Assembly (NCBI RefSeq): GCF_020567375.1
Contig: NZ_JAJBZM010000001.1
Span: 357,396-421,395 of the forward strand
Reading direction: 5' to 3'
DNA from: Janibacter melonis
Lineage (GTDB): Bacteria; Actinomycetota; Actinomycetes; Actinomycetales; Dermatophilaceae
Length of the DNA stretch: 64,000 bases
This document shows positions 17,007 to 25,811 of the stretch, piece by piece. The first letter of the stretch is position 1. The number at the start of each line of letters is the position of its first letter. Both the position numbers and the translations under genes were made by a program. The notes under the pieces were generated by a model. That model was not told where the DNA came from. It saw nothing but the letters and a program-made list of their open reading frames with translations, and made no database searches.

Positions 17007-18013
17007 ACCCCAACTCTTCCAGATGACAGACCGACGAGCCTGCCCGCCTTGAGCTCGGTCTCGCGCCACTCCTGGCCCGGGTCCGACCCCCACGTGATGC
17101 CGGCGCCCGTGCCGAAGCGCAGGACGCGCCCGGCGGGCCCCTGCTCGGCGTAGAACGTGCGGATGCCCACCGCGAGTTCCCCCCGTCCCGCGTCGGCGTC
17201 GACCCACCCGATCGCGCCGCAGTACGGACCCCTCCGGACCGGCTCGAGCTCACGGATCACCTGCAGCGCAGAGGACTTCGGCGCACCGCTCACCGACCCG
17301 GGCGGGAAGGTCGCCCCGACCAGCTCGGCCCACCCGACACCCGGTCGCAGCCGGGCCGCGACGTCGCTCGTGAGGTGGAGCAGGCCCGGGTGCTCCTCGA
17401 GCGCGCACAGCGCCTCGACGTCGACCGTGCCGGGGACGGCGACATGGCTGATGTCGTTGCGCACGAGGTCGGTGATCATGACGTTCTCGGCGTGGTCCTT
17501 CGCCCCGAGGTCCGAGGGCACCCGCCCGGTCCCCTTGATCGGGCGGCTCACCACCCGCTCGCCGTCGCGCAGCAGGTAGGCCTCGGGCGAGGCGCACACG
17601 ACGTCGAGCCCGGCGGAGGGCACGTGGACCAGCCCGGCGAAGGGGGCGGGGTTGCCCTCCTCGAGCACCGCCGCCAGGGCGGGGAGGTGGGCCTGCGGCG
17701 CCAGGGGCGCCGTGAGGACCCGGCAGAGGTTGACCTGGTAGACCGTGCCGGCCGCGACGTGCTCGCGGACCCGCTCGACCCCGGCGAGGTACTCCCCCTC
17801 CGACATCGAGGACGACCACCGACCGGGCGGGACCCATCGACCCGTCGCCGGGGCGTCGGAGGTCTGCTCCGCCCGGGCGAAACGGACCGCCGTCACCTCG
17901 CCCTCGAAGGTCACGACGACCGCCCACTGGCCGCCGTCGTCGAGGTCGGCGAGGTCGGTGCTCACCGCCACGGGGTCGGTGAGCAGCCGGCGGCCGAAGC
18001 GGGCGTACTCCAC
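17003..18013 (-). CDS. pabB: Aminodeoxychorismate synthase component I (chorismate-binding enzyme)
   Basis: A 336-residue chorismate-binding protein, shorter than full-length PabB because the N-terminal subdomain is reduced. The core is complete: VYQVNLCRVLTAPL, the SRPIKGTGRVPSD loop with the PIKGT lysine typical of PabB, NVMITDLVRNDISHVAVPGT, the TFPPGSVSGAPK segment and the RTFYAEQG...TGAGITWGSDPGQEW end. It aminates chorismate to aminodeoxychorismate with ammonia from a PabA partner, which is not in the window. The GTG start at 18013 fits the frame. It is coupled to pabC and divergent from the LLM oxidoreductase gene. Confidence 0.87.
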   Translation of the reverse strand: MEYARFGRRLLTDPVAVSTDLADLDDGGQWAVVVTFEGEVTAVRFARAEQTSDAPATGRWVPPGRWSSSMSEGEYLAGVERVREHVAAGTVYQVNLCRVLTAPLAPQAHLPALAAVLEEGNPAPFAGLVHVPSAGLDVVCASPEAYLLRDGERVVSRPIKGTGRVPSDLGAKDHAENVMITDLVRNDISHVAVPGTVDVEALCALEEHPGLLHLTSDVAARLRPGVGWAELVGATFPPGSVSGAPKSSALQVIRELEPVRRGPYCGAIGWVDADAGRGELAVGIRTFYAEQGPAGRVLRFGTGAGITWGSDPGQEWRETELKAGRLVGLSSGRVGV

Positions 18014-18098
18014 CGCCGCAGCATAGGGGCGCCCCCGAGGCTGGACGGCGCACGCCGCTAAGCCCCACGACGGGGCCGACGTGTGGTGGGTTGTCCCC

Positions 18099-19112
18099 AT
18101 GCCGGTCATCGGACACCACTGCAGCCACGAGCAGATCAGCCCCCGCCAGCTCCTCCTCGACGTCCAGCACGCCGAACGAGCCGGCTTCACCGCCGCGATG
18201 TCGAGCGACCACCTCGTGCCGTGGAGCGCGCGGCAGGGCGAGTCGGGCTTCGCGTGGAGCTGGCTCGGCGCCGCTCTCGCGACGACGGACCTCCCCTTCG
18301 GCGTCGTCAACGCCCCCGGTCAGCGCTACCACCCGGCGATCCTCGCCCAGGCGATCGCGACCCTCGGCCAGATGTACCCGGGCCGCTTCTGGGCGGCGCT
18401 CGGCTCCGGCGAGGCGGCCAACGAGCACGTCACCGGGCAGGGCTGGCCGCGCAAGGAGATCCGCGACGAGCGGCTGCGCGAGTGCGTCGACGTCATCCGC
18501 CGGCTCCTGCGCGGAGAGGTCGTCAGCCACGACGGCCACGTCGTCGTCGACCGCGCGCAGCTGTGGACCCTCGCCGACCCCGTGCCCCGTCTCGTCGGGC
18601 CGGCCGTCACGCCGCAGACCGCCGCCCGCCACGCCGACTGGGCCGACGGCCTCATCACCGTCAACCAGCCGGTGGAGCGCCTGCGCGAGGTGCTCGCCGC
18701 CTACCGCGACGCCGGCGGCCGCGGCCCGGCCCGGCTGCAGGTGCACCTGTCGTGGGCGCCCACGCAGGAGCAGGCCGAGGCGATCGCCCACGACCAGTGG
18801 CGCAGCAACACCGTCGGGCCGCCGATCGCGTGGGACGTCGACAGCGTCGAGGGGTTCGACGCCATCGGCGAGCACGTCACCCACGAGTCCGTCGCCGAGG
18901 CCGTGCGCATCTCGGCCGAGCCCGGGCAGCACGTCGAGTGGCTGCAGGAGTACCTCGAGGTCGGCTACGACGAGCTCTACCTGCACTTCGTCGGGCAGGA
19001 CCAGCGCGAGTACCTCGACACCTTCGCCGAGCAGGTGCTCCCGCACCTGGGGCCGACCCGCCCCGAGACGACACCCGGCACGACCCAGCCCGACCCGAAG
19101 GGAGCCCGGTGA
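18099..19112 (+). CDS. LLM-class flavin-dependent oxidoreductase, TIGR03885-like (probable non-F420)
   Basis: A 337-residue TIM-barrel protein of the luciferase-like monooxygenase superfamily. The opening MPVIGHHCSHEQISP, then HAERAGFTAAMSSDHLVPWS and RQGESGFAWSWLGAAL, match the TIGR03885 subgroup. That subgroup resembles F420-dependent glucose-6-phosphate dehydrogenase but is thought to use a flavin. Its reaction is unknown. The stop overlaps the GTG of the TreS-like gene (GTGA at 19109-19112), so the two are coupled, which hints at a sugar-linked substrate. The ATG at 18099 is the family start. Confidence 0.82.
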   Translation: MPVIGHHCSHEQISPRQLLLDVQHAERAGFTAAMSSDHLVPWSARQGESGFAWSWLGAALATTDLPFGVVNAPGQRYHPAILAQAIATLGQMYPGRFWAALGSGEAANEHVTGQGWPRKEIRDERLRECVDVIRRLLRGEVVSHDGHVVVDRAQLWTLADPVPRLVGPAVTPQTAARHADWADGLITVNQPVERLREVLAAYRDAGGRGPARLQVHLSWAPTQEQAEAIAHDQWRSNTVGPPIAWDVDSVEGFDAIGEHVTHESVAEAVRISAEPGQHVEWLQEYLEVGYDELYLHFVGQDQREYLDTFAEQVLPHLGPTRPETTPGTTQPDPKGAR

Positions 19113-20794
19113 ACCTCACCGACACCGCCGACCTGTGGTGGAAGCACGCCGTCCTCTACTGCGCCGACGTGCAGACCTTCGTCGACTCCGACGGCGACGG
19201 CTGCGGCGACCTCACCGGCATGGCCGAGCGTGTCGACTACCTCGCCGATCTCGGGATCACCTGCCTGTGGCTCATGCCCTTCTACCCGACGGCCGACCGG
19301 GACGACGGCTACGACATCACCGACTTCTACGGCGTGGACCCGCGGGCCGGCACACCCGGCCACATGGTCGAGCTCGTCCACCTCGCCCGCTCGCGCGGCA
19401 TCCGGGTCATCGTCGACTTCGTCATGAACCACACGAGCGACCAGCACCCGTGGTTCAAGGAGTCGCGCAAGAGCACCGACAACCCCTACCGCGACTGGTA
19501 CGTCTGGCGCTCGTCGACACCGCCAGACACCTCCGACCAGGTCGTCTTCCCCGACCAGGAGGACTCGATCTGGGAGCTCGACGAGCGCACCGGCGAGTAC
19601 TACCTGCACAACTTCTACAAGACCCAGCCCGACCTCAACATCGCCAACCCCGCCGTGCGCGACGAGATCGCCCGCACCATGGGCTACTGGCTCCAGATGG
19701 GCGTGAGCGGCTTCCGCGTCGACGCCGTGCCCTTCCTCTTCGCCGAGGACACCCTCCCCGAGTCCGAGCGGAAGTTCCCCACCTACGACCCGCACGAGTA
19801 CCTGCGCAGCCTGCGCCGCTTCGTCTCGCGGCGCGGGGGCAACGTCATGCTGCTCGGCGAGGTCAACCTCCCCTACCCGGAGCAGAAGCTCTTCTTCGGG
19901 GGCACCGACGCCGACCAGCTGACGACGCAGTTCGACTTCGTCGGCATGCAGGCGACCTACCTCTCCCTCGCCCGTCACGACGCCCGCCCGCTGGCCAAGG
20001 CGCTGCGATCCCGCCCGCGGCTGTCCGACGAGAGCCAGTGGGCGAGCTTCATGCGCAACCACGACGAGCTCACCCTCGACAAGCTCACCGACGACGAGCG
20101 GCAGGAGGTCTTCGACGCCTTCGGCCCCGAGCCGCAGATGCAGCTCTTCGACCGCGGGCTGCGCCGCCGGCTGCCGACGATGCTCGGCGGCGACATGCGC
20201 CGCATCCGGATGGCCTACTCGCTGATGTTCTCGCTCCCGGGCACTCCCGTGCTCTTCTACGGCGAGGAGATCGGCATGGGCGAGAACCTCGACATCCCCG
20301 GCCGGCTGGCCGTGCGCAGCCCGATGCAGTGGGACCCCTCGGGCGGCTTCAGCCAGGCGCCCGAGCGTCAGCAGGTCCGCCCGATGACCTCGGGCCCGTG
20401 GGGGCCGGAACGGATCAACGTCGCCGACCAGCGCGGCGACGTCGACTCGCTGTGGCGCTTCGTCTCGCGACTCATCCAGCGCTACCGCCAGAGCCCGGAG
20501 ATCGGCTGGTCGCAGGTCGAGGTGCTGCGCGGCACGCCCCGATCCGTCCTCGCGCACGTGTGCCGCAAGGACGAGTGGCGCATGGTCGCCCTGCACAACT
20601 TCTCCGGCGAGCCGGTCGAGGTGTCGGTCACCGTGCCCGACCTGCCGGACGAGTGCTCCTTCGTCGACCTGCTGACGCCGGGCGCGCCCCGTCGGATCGA
20701 GCCCGGGCCGAAGGGGGTCCTCGAGACGACGATCGACGGCTACGGATTCCTCTGGCTGCGGGTCTGCTCCGCGCAGGACACCCGGGTGGCGTGA
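19109..20794 (+). CDS. Trehalose synthase-like GH13 enzyme
   Basis: A 561-residue alpha-amylase-family enzyme. It begins VNLTDTADLWWKHAVLYCAD, a variant of the TreS start, and keeps all four GH13 regions: DFVMNHTSDQHPWF, GFRVDAVPF (nucleophile Asp), LLGEVNLPYPE (acid/base Glu) and FMRNHDELTLDK (third Asp). A short beta domain ends the protein. It resembles trehalose synthase (maltose-trehalose interconversion) but differs in the DSDGDGCGDLTGM and LMPFYPTADR loops, so specificity is uncertain. It lies between the LLM oxidoreductase and DUF6328-like genes, overlapping both. Confidence 0.85.
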   Translation: MNLTDTADLWWKHAVLYCADVQTFVDSDGDGCGDLTGMAERVDYLADLGITCLWLMPFYPTADRDDGYDITDFYGVDPRAGTPGHMVELVHLARSRGIRVIVDFVMNHTSDQHPWFKESRKSTDNPYRDWYVWRSSTPPDTSDQVVFPDQEDSIWELDERTGEYYLHNFYKTQPDLNIANPAVRDEIARTMGYWLQMGVSGFRVDAVPFLFAEDTLPESERKFPTYDPHEYLRSLRRFVSRRGGNVMLLGEVNLPYPEQKLFFGGTDADQLTTQFDFVGMQATYLSLARHDARPLAKALRSRPRLSDESQWASFMRNHDELTLDKLTDDERQEVFDAFGPEPQMQLFDRGLRRRLPTMLGGDMRRIRMAYSLMFSLPGTPVLFYGEEIGMGENLDIPGRLAVRSPMQWDPSGGFSQAPERQQVRPMTSGPWGPERINVADQRGDVDSLWRFVSRLIQRYRQSPEIGWSQVEVLRGTPRSVLAHVCRKDEWRMVALHNFSGEPVEVSVTVPDLPDECSFVDLLTPGAPRRIEPGPKGVLETTIDGYGFLWLRVCSAQDTRVA

Positions 20795-21342
20795 TGGTGA
20801 AGGGGGAGCACGAGGGGTCCGCCGACGGCGAGGACGTCGCCCCGGGCGACGGGCGCGACGAGACGGCGACCGAGCGCTTCGACCGCAACTGGGAGGAGCT
20901 CCTCCAAGAGCTGCGGGTCGTGCAGACCGGCGTGCAGATCCTCGCCGGCTTCTTGCTCACCTTGCCCTTCCAGGCCCGCTTCACGGTGCTCGAGCCGCAC
21001 CACCGGGTGATCTACCTCGTCGCCTTCTGCCTCGCGCTCCTCGCGACGGCGCTGCTCGCCGCGCCGGTGAGCGCGCACCGGCTGCTCTTCCGCCGGCACG
21101 CGAAGCGCGAGCTCGTCGCCTTCGGCAACCGGTGCGCCCAGGGCGGGATGGTCTCGCTCGCCCTCAGCCTGCTCGCCGTGCTCTACCTCATCGTCGAGGT
21201 GCTGCTCGGCACCCCGGCTGCGGTCACCGCGATCGTCGTCGGTGCCGCCGTCTTCCTCGCCCTGTGGGTCGTGCTGCCCATGCGGATGGGGCGGGCCGCC
21301 GGTCGTGCCGGCAGCCCGCCCCCTTCGCGGTCCTCGTCCTGA
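20794..21342 (+). CDS. DUF6328-like integral membrane protein
   Basis: A 182-residue protein with a polar N-terminus and about four hydrophobic segments. The sequence ERFDRNWEELLQELRVVQTG followed by VQILAGFLLTLPFQARF is typical of the DUF6328 family. Function unknown. Its ATG at 20794 shares a base with the TreS-like stop (TGATG), so it belongs to the same operon. It is convergent with the next gene, only 4 bp away. Confidence 0.75.
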   Translation: MVKGEHEGSADGEDVAPGDGRDETATERFDRNWEELLQELRVVQTGVQILAGFLLTLPFQARFTVLEPHHRVIYLVAFCLALLATALLAAPVSAHRLLFRRHAKRELVAFGNRCAQGGMVSLALSLLAVLYLIVEVLLGTPAAVTAIVVGAAVFLALWVVLPMRMGRAAGRAGSPPPSRSSS

Positions 21343-21346
21343 TCGC

Positions 21347-21829
21347 TCAGGTGTAGAAGGGTCGGTCCTCGTGGGCCGGGTCGGTGACGTTAGGGTGGAC
21401 GCGCTCGACCTCGTCGGCCGGGGCGTCGTAGACGCCGAGGACGGCGCCGTCGTCGGTCTCGATGACCAGCCGCGAGCGGATGCCGCGCTGGATCGCCTCG
21501 GCGACCGAGCGGGCGACGACCGTGGGCTGGTCCCCGGCACCGGTCGCGGCCATCGCCTCGTGGACGCGGTCGGTGAGCTCGTCCTGGGTGAGCCCGCCGG
21601 CCTCGCCGACGACACGGAGCAGGGCTGCGGCCTGGGCCCGCACCGCCTCGGTGCCGACCTCGCCGGCGATGGTGTTGAGGACGACCCGCTCGCCGGACTT
21701 CGAGACGTGCGGGTGCACCTCGGTGTCGTGCTCGGGGCCGTGGGTGGGGGCGACCTCGACGGTCTCGCCGTCGCGGGTCCCGCGCTCGTCGTGCGCCGCG
21801 AGCTCCTCGCGGCGTGGGTCCTGCGTCAT
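21347..21829 (-). CDS. Conserved actinobacterial hypothetical protein
   Basis: A 160-residue acidic protein without transmembrane segments or signal peptide. I do not recognise a domain. The middle (about residues 60-125) looks like a helical repeat (EAVRAQAAALLRVVGEAGGL...), and the end carries ADEVERVHPNVTDPAHEDRP. The ATG at 21829 follows GGAGTGA, a good ribosome-binding site. It lies downstream of the LuxR regulator gene on the same strand and convergent with the TreS operon. Confidence 0.65.
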   Translation of the reverse strand: MTQDPRREELAAHDERGTRDGETVEVAPTHGPEHDTEVHPHVSKSGERVVLNTIAGEVGTEAVRAQAAALLRVVGEAGGLTQDELTDRVHEAMAATGAGDQPTVVARSVAEAIQRGIRSRLVIETDDGAVLGVYDAPADEVERVHPNVTDPAHEDRPFYT

Positions 21830-21918
21830 CGCTTCACTCCCTTGTCGACGGTGTCCAGCCAGGCTATCCGCGCAGGTGCACGGATCGGCTCCGCGGAGCC
21901 CGGCTGTCCAGGGTGGCC

Positions 21919-23004
21919 TCACCACGCGGGGTCGAGCTGGTCCCCGAGGACGAGGGCGGTGAGCTCGCGGCGGCTGTGCACCCCCGCCTTGGCGAAGATC
22001 GCCTTGAGGTGGTCCTGCACCGTGTGGCTGCTCATGTGCAGCTGCTCGGCCACCGACCGCGTGTCCGCGCCCCGCACGACGAGCACGAGGACGTCGCGCT
22101 CGCGCGGGGTCATGCCCAGGGCGTCGACGACGAGCGGGAGCAGCTCGCGGGGGCGCGACTCCGTGATCGTCACGCCGACGAGGTCCCCGTCGGGCGAGCC
22201 CAGCGGCGTCGCGTGCACGGTGCACCACCGTCCGTCGGCCAGGCGCACCCTCGTCGTCGGGTGGTGCGCCCCCTTCGTCGCCCGCGTCGCCGCGGCCGCA
22301 GCGGCGAGCGACGCGAGCAGCCCCTCGCTCGCCTCGGCCCCGTCGCCGTGGTGGAGCGAGACGAGCTGCTCGACGCCTCCGGGCGAGGACAGGACCACCT
22401 CGCCCCGCGCGTCGAGGACGACCATCGTGGGGGTGGCGTCGTCGGTCACCGTGCGGCGACCGGCCCACATCCCGAGGACCCCGCGGCGCACGGCGCGGGC
22501 GAAGGAGGGGCACAGGGCCTCGACGAGCGCGACCTCCCACGGCTCGAAGTGCCCGCGGAGCCGGTAGAGGAAGACCGCTCCCCACGACCGGTGCCCGTCG
22601 GTGGCGAGCGCGCGCAGCTCGTCGGCGCAGCCGAGGACGGGACGCATGAGGTCGCGCATCCGTGGTGAGCGGGAGAGGTCTCCCCCGGTGACGTCGTGCA
22701 CGCCGAGCGCGGCGCAGCCGGAGCGCGCCATGGCGAGCACCGAGGTGGGGTCGTCCTGGCCGTACTCGAAGCGCGCCCACTCGCGGTCGTGCGCCGCCCA
22801 GGCCACCGCGCAGCCCTCGCGCAGGCAGACCCCCGTGGGCATGAGCGACGCCGGGTCGAGGGTGCCGAGGGACCAGCCGTCGTGCGGCACCGCGCGCTGC
22901 AGCGACTGCATCGCCTCGTGCGCGAAGGTCTCGAGATCGACCTGTGCCCGCGCGAGGACGGCGACATCTGCCACCACGCGGTCGCGCACCAGATCTCTGT
23001 CCAT
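21919..23004 (-). CDS. LuxR family transcriptional regulator with N-terminal sensory region
   Basis: A 361-residue protein. Residues 1 to about 180 resemble a GAF-like sensor (conserved HDGWSLGTLDP and RSWGAVFLYR), followed by a PAS-like middle and a C-terminal LuxR helix-turn-helix (about 300-350; MTPRERDVLVLVVRGADTRS, then HTVQDHLKAIFAKAGVHSRR). This architecture occurs in many actinobacterial stand-alone regulators of unknown signal. The ATG at 23004 has GGAGGT 8 bp upstream. It is divergent from the secreted ScyD/ScyE-like gene, a possible target. Confidence 0.82.
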   Translation of the reverse strand: MDRDLVRDRVVADVAVLARAQVDLETFAHEAMQSLQRAVPHDGWSLGTLDPASLMPTGVCLREGCAVAWAAHDREWARFEYGQDDPTSVLAMARSGCAALGVHDVTGGDLSRSPRMRDLMRPVLGCADELRALATDGHRSWGAVFLYRLRGHFEPWEVALVEALCPSFARAVRRGVLGMWAGRRTVTDDATPTMVVLDARGEVVLSSPGGVEQLVSLHHGDGAEASEGLLASLAAAAAATRATKGAHHPTTRVRLADGRWCTVHATPLGSPDGDLVGVTITESRPRELLPLVVDALGMTPRERDVLVLVVRGADTRSVAEQLHMSSHTVQDHLKAIFAKAGVHSRRELTALVLGDQLDPAW

Positions 23005-23215
23005 CGACGACCACCTCCCGAACGGCGTCACCGGACCCCCAGCATTGTGGGGCAGGTCACCCTCCGCCGGGGCGGAATCGGACAAAGCCGCGGCTCGGGG
23101 ATGGGCAGGCCCTGGGGGCCTGCACGACCCTTCATGGGATCCGAGCACCGTCGCGAGGCGAGCCCGCCGGGGAGGGCGGGCGCGTGGTCGGACCCCACGT
23201 CACGAGGAGCAGCCC

Positions 23216-24388
23216 ATGTCATCGAGCCGTCTGAGAGCCCGTCACCAGCACCCGGGTCGCCGTCGAGGGCTCCGACCCGTCCTCGCCGCCGCCGCGGCAG
23301 CCGTCCTGGGTCTGAGCCTCGCGCCGCCGACGTCCGCAGCACGACCCCCCGGGGACCCCCAGGGGCACCCCCGCTGGGTCTCGACGATCGACGACAGCGT
23401 CCTCGCACCCTTCCAGCTCGCCGTCGAGGGGCGCGACGTCTACGCGACCGACGGCTTCCTCGGCACCCTCACGAGGTACTCCCGATCGGGCACCAAGACC
23501 GTGCTCGCGCGGGTCGAGGGCGGTGAGATCGCCGGCGTCGACGTGGCGAAGGGGGGCCGCACGTGGGCATACGCGAGCACCTCTGCCGACGGGCGCAGCA
23601 CCCTGACGATCCAGTCGAAGGGACGGCCGGACGTCGTCGCCGACCTCGGCGCGTACGAGCAGACCGTCAACCCGGACCAGGGGGTCACCTACGGCATCAT
23701 CGCCGGCGGCAACCCCTGCGCCGAGGAGGTCTTCGGCGGGCTCACCGGCGGCCAGGCCACGTACACGGGCATCGTCGAGTCGCACCCCTACGCCGTCGCG
23801 GCCCTGCCCGACGGGTCCTGGGCGGTCGCCGACGCCGCGGGCAACTCTGTGCTGCGGGTCGACCGCCGAGGACGCATCTCGACGCTCGCCCTCGCGCCGC
23901 GCCGGCCGCTGCTCATCACGACGGAGATCGCCGCATCGATCGGGCTGCCCGACTGCACCGTGGGCGTGACCTACGCCTTCGAGGGTGTCCCCACCGATGT
24001 CGAGGTGGGCCCGCGCGGTCGGCTCTACATGAGCTCGCTGCCCGGCGGCCCCGAGGACCCGAGCCTGGGTGCCCGTGGCGCCGTCTTCACGATTGGGCAC
24101 CACGGCGCGGTGACGAAGGTCGCCTCCGGATTCCTCGGGGCGACGAACCTCGCGGTGCAGGGCGACACGCTCTACGTCGCCGAGCTCTTCGGCGGCCAGG
24201 TGACGGCCGTGCACGGCCGTCACCGCTGGGCCGCCTACCGGATGGAGCGGCCCCTGGCCGTCGAGGTGAGCGGGCGCACGATGTACCTCGGCCAGCTCGC
24301 GGACATCGACTTCGAGACGGGCACGCCGCGGGCCCCGGGGTCGATCGTCAAGGTGTCGCTGAAGCACCACCACCATCACCACCACTGA
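23216..24388 (+). CDS. Secreted ScyD/ScyE-like beta-propeller protein with C-terminal hepta-histidine tail
   Basis: A 390-residue protein with a signal peptide (RRRGLRPVLAAAAAAVLGLSL...PTSAA, cleavage near residue 42). The body is a ScyD/ScyE-type NHL-like propeller; repeats such as YAVAALPDGSWAVADAAGNS and PTDVEVGPRGRLYMSSLPGG are visible. It ends in SLKHHHHHHH and a stop, seven consecutive His codons (six CAC, one CAT). GAGGAGC precedes the ATG at 23216. Cyanobacterial relatives neighbour scytonemin genes; in actinobacteria the role is unknown. The tail would bind divalent metals. Divergent from a LuxR regulator. Confidence 0.83.
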   Translation: MSSSRLRARHQHPGRRRGLRPVLAAAAAAVLGLSLAPPTSAARPPGDPQGHPRWVSTIDDSVLAPFQLAVEGRDVYATDGFLGTLTRYSRSGTKTVLARVEGGEIAGVDVAKGGRTWAYASTSADGRSTLTIQSKGRPDVVADLGAYEQTVNPDQGVTYGIIAGGNPCAEEVFGGLTGGQATYTGIVESHPYAVAALPDGSWAVADAAGNSVLRVDRRGRISTLALAPRRPLLITTEIAASIGLPDCTVGVTYAFEGVPTDVEVGPRGRLYMSSLPGGPEDPSLGARGAVFTIGHHGAVTKVASGFLGATNLAVQGDTLYVAELFGGQVTAVHGRHRWAAYRMERPLAVEVSGRTMYLGQLADIDFETGTPRAPGSIVKVSLKHHHHHHH

Positions 24389-24430
24389 TCGCGGTGGGAG
24401 GACGCCGACGGCGCGAGCCCCGGTGGCATG

Positions 24431-24466
24431 ACGAAGGGCCCCGACCTGGTGGTCGGGGCCCTTCGT
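24431..24466. terminator. Strong hairpin terminator candidate
   Basis: A perfect 16-bp stem (arms 24431-24446 and 24451-24466; ACGAAGGGCCCCGACC and its complement) with a TGGT loop lies between the ScyD/ScyE-like gene and the oppositely oriented tRNA cluster. There is no clear T tract. Confidence 0.7.
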
Positions 24467-24472
24467 CTGCGG

Positions 24473-24544
24473 TGGGCGATACTGGGTTTGAACCAGTGAC
24501 CTCTTCCGTGTCAAGGAAGCGCGCTACCGCTGCGCCAATCGCCC
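24473..24544 (-). tRNA. tRNA-Val (anticodon GAC)
   Basis: The reverse complement gives acceptor GGGCGAT/ATCGCCC, anticodon arm CTTCC-TTGACAC-GGAAG with anticodon GAC, T loop TTCAAAC and discriminator A. It is first in position of a three-tRNA minus-strand cluster. Confidence 0.95.
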
Positions 24545-24568
24545 GGGGTCCTGCTAGGTCCTGCGTCG

Positions 24569-24639
24569 AGGTGGAGACGGGATTTGAACCCGTGTAGACG
24601 GCTTTGCAGGCCGTTGCCTCGCCTCTCGGCCACTCCACC
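24569..24639 (-). tRNA. tRNA-Cys (anticodon GCA)
   Basis: The reverse complement folds with acceptor GGTGGAG/CTCCACC, anticodon arm ACGGC-CTGCAAA-GCCGT (GCA), T loop TTCAAAT and the U73 discriminator expected for tRNA-Cys. Confidence 0.95.
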
Positions 24640-24661
24640 ACTGGAGGCGGTGAACCTTCCG

Positions 24662-24734
24662 AGCGGATGACCGGCCTCGAACCGGCGACCTCAACCTTGG
24701 CAAGGTTGCGCTCTACCAACTGAGCTACATCCGC
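24662..24734 (-). tRNA. tRNA-Gly (anticodon GCC)
   Basis: The reverse complement folds with acceptor GCGGATG/CATCCGC, anticodon arm CAACC-TTGCCAA-GGTTG (GCC), T loop TTCGAGG and discriminator U. It is probably transcribed first of the three. Confidence 0.95.
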
Positions 24735-24838
24735 ACTTCCGCTCCGGGCTTCCTTGCCCCTTGCGTGCGGTGTGACAGTAGCCCAGACGGACGGTGAACT
24801 CCAAACCGACTCCTGGGGCGGTCCTCGCACCCCCGTCG

Positions 24839-25756
24839 TCAGGCCTGCGCGATGGACCGGTCGGCCGCCGAGTGGGGCCACAGGGAGCGCACGGCGGCGT
24901 TGAGCGCGGCCCCGACGAGCACGGAGATCGCGATCGCGTAGAGGCCGACGATGAGGATGATCGGGGTGCTCAGCGGGCCGTAGATCGAGGTGCCGCCGAG
25001 CGAGCCGGCGACGAGGGTGCGCACGAGCCAGGCCGACAGGACCCACAGCACGAGGGTGAGGGCGGCGCCGGGCAGGTCGCGGCGCCAGGGGTCGCGCTGC
25101 GGGGTCGAGAGGTGGAAGAGGGTCGTGACACCGGCGAGCACGAGGACGGAGACGACCGGCCAGTAGAGGGCGACGAGCCAGTCCGCGGGGTCGGGCAGCA
25201 GGGAGCCGATCGCGCTCGGCCCGACGAGGACGAGCGGCATCATGACGACCCCGAAGAGCAGCCCGAGCGTGTAGATCGACAGGCTCATCGCCCGCGTGCG
25301 CACGATCCCGCGGATGCCGGACTGCCCGTACATGATCGAGATGGTGTCGATGAAGACGTTGAGCACCCGCGAGCCGGACCACACCGACAGCAGGAAGCCG
25401 ATGGAGATGAGCTCCCCGCGCCCGGCGCGGAAGACCTCGTCGACCGTCGGCAGCAGCAGGTCGTCGATGACCTGCGGGGTGAGGAAGCTGCCGGCATAGC
25501 TGGCGATCCGCTCGGTGAAGTCGTCGACGCCGCTCTGCCCCACGGCGCTGCCGACGTAGCCGACCCCGCCGAAGAGCCCGAGGACGAGCGGCGGGAGGGA
25601 CAGCAGCGCGAAGAAGCCGGCCTCGGCGGCCAGCCCGGTGACCCGGTAGCGCAGGCAGATGCGGACCGTCTCGCGCACGAGCCGGACGAGGGCGAGGACG
25701 AAGGGGACACCCTCGAGCCCGTCGCGCACCCTCGCCCGTGTGCTCACGCTCTGCAC
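24839..25756 (-). CDS. YihY/virulence factor BrkB family membrane protein
   Basis: A 305-residue integral membrane protein with about six hydrophobic segments. The N-terminal TGLAAEAGFFALLSLPPLVLG segment and the SVWSGSRVLNVFIDTISIMYG motif are diagnostic of the YihY/BrkB family. BrkB was once described as ribonuclease BN, which was a misassignment; the true role, perhaps transport, is unresolved. Start GTG 25756 or, nine bases on, GTG 25747; neither has a strong ribosome-binding site. It is divergent from the AidB-like gene across a REP-like element. Confidence 0.87.
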   Translation of the reverse strand: MQSVSTRARVRDGLEGVPFVLALVRLVRETVRICLRYRVTGLAAEAGFFALLSLPPLVLGLFGGVGYVGSAVGQSGVDDFTERIASYAGSFLTPQVIDDLLLPTVDEVFRAGRGELISIGFLLSVWSGSRVLNVFIDTISIMYGQSGIRGIVRTRAMSLSIYTLGLLFGVVMMPLVLVGPSAIGSLLPDPADWLVALYWPVVSVLVLAGVTTLFHLSTPQRDPWRRDLPGAALTLVLWVLSAWLVRTLVAGSLGGTSIYGPLSTPIILIVGLYAIAISVLVGAALNAAVRSLWPHSAADRSIAQA

Positions 25757-25811
25757 CGTAGAGCCCGCACGGCCCGACCGGCGTGACCCACGCGGGAGGA
25801 GCGGCTCGTCG

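Noticed and set aside
24359-24388. The seven-His end of the ScyD/ScyE-like protein as a vector-derived tag
   Set aside because: Downstream sequence is native: a terminator-like hairpin followed by three tRNA genes, with no vector sequence.
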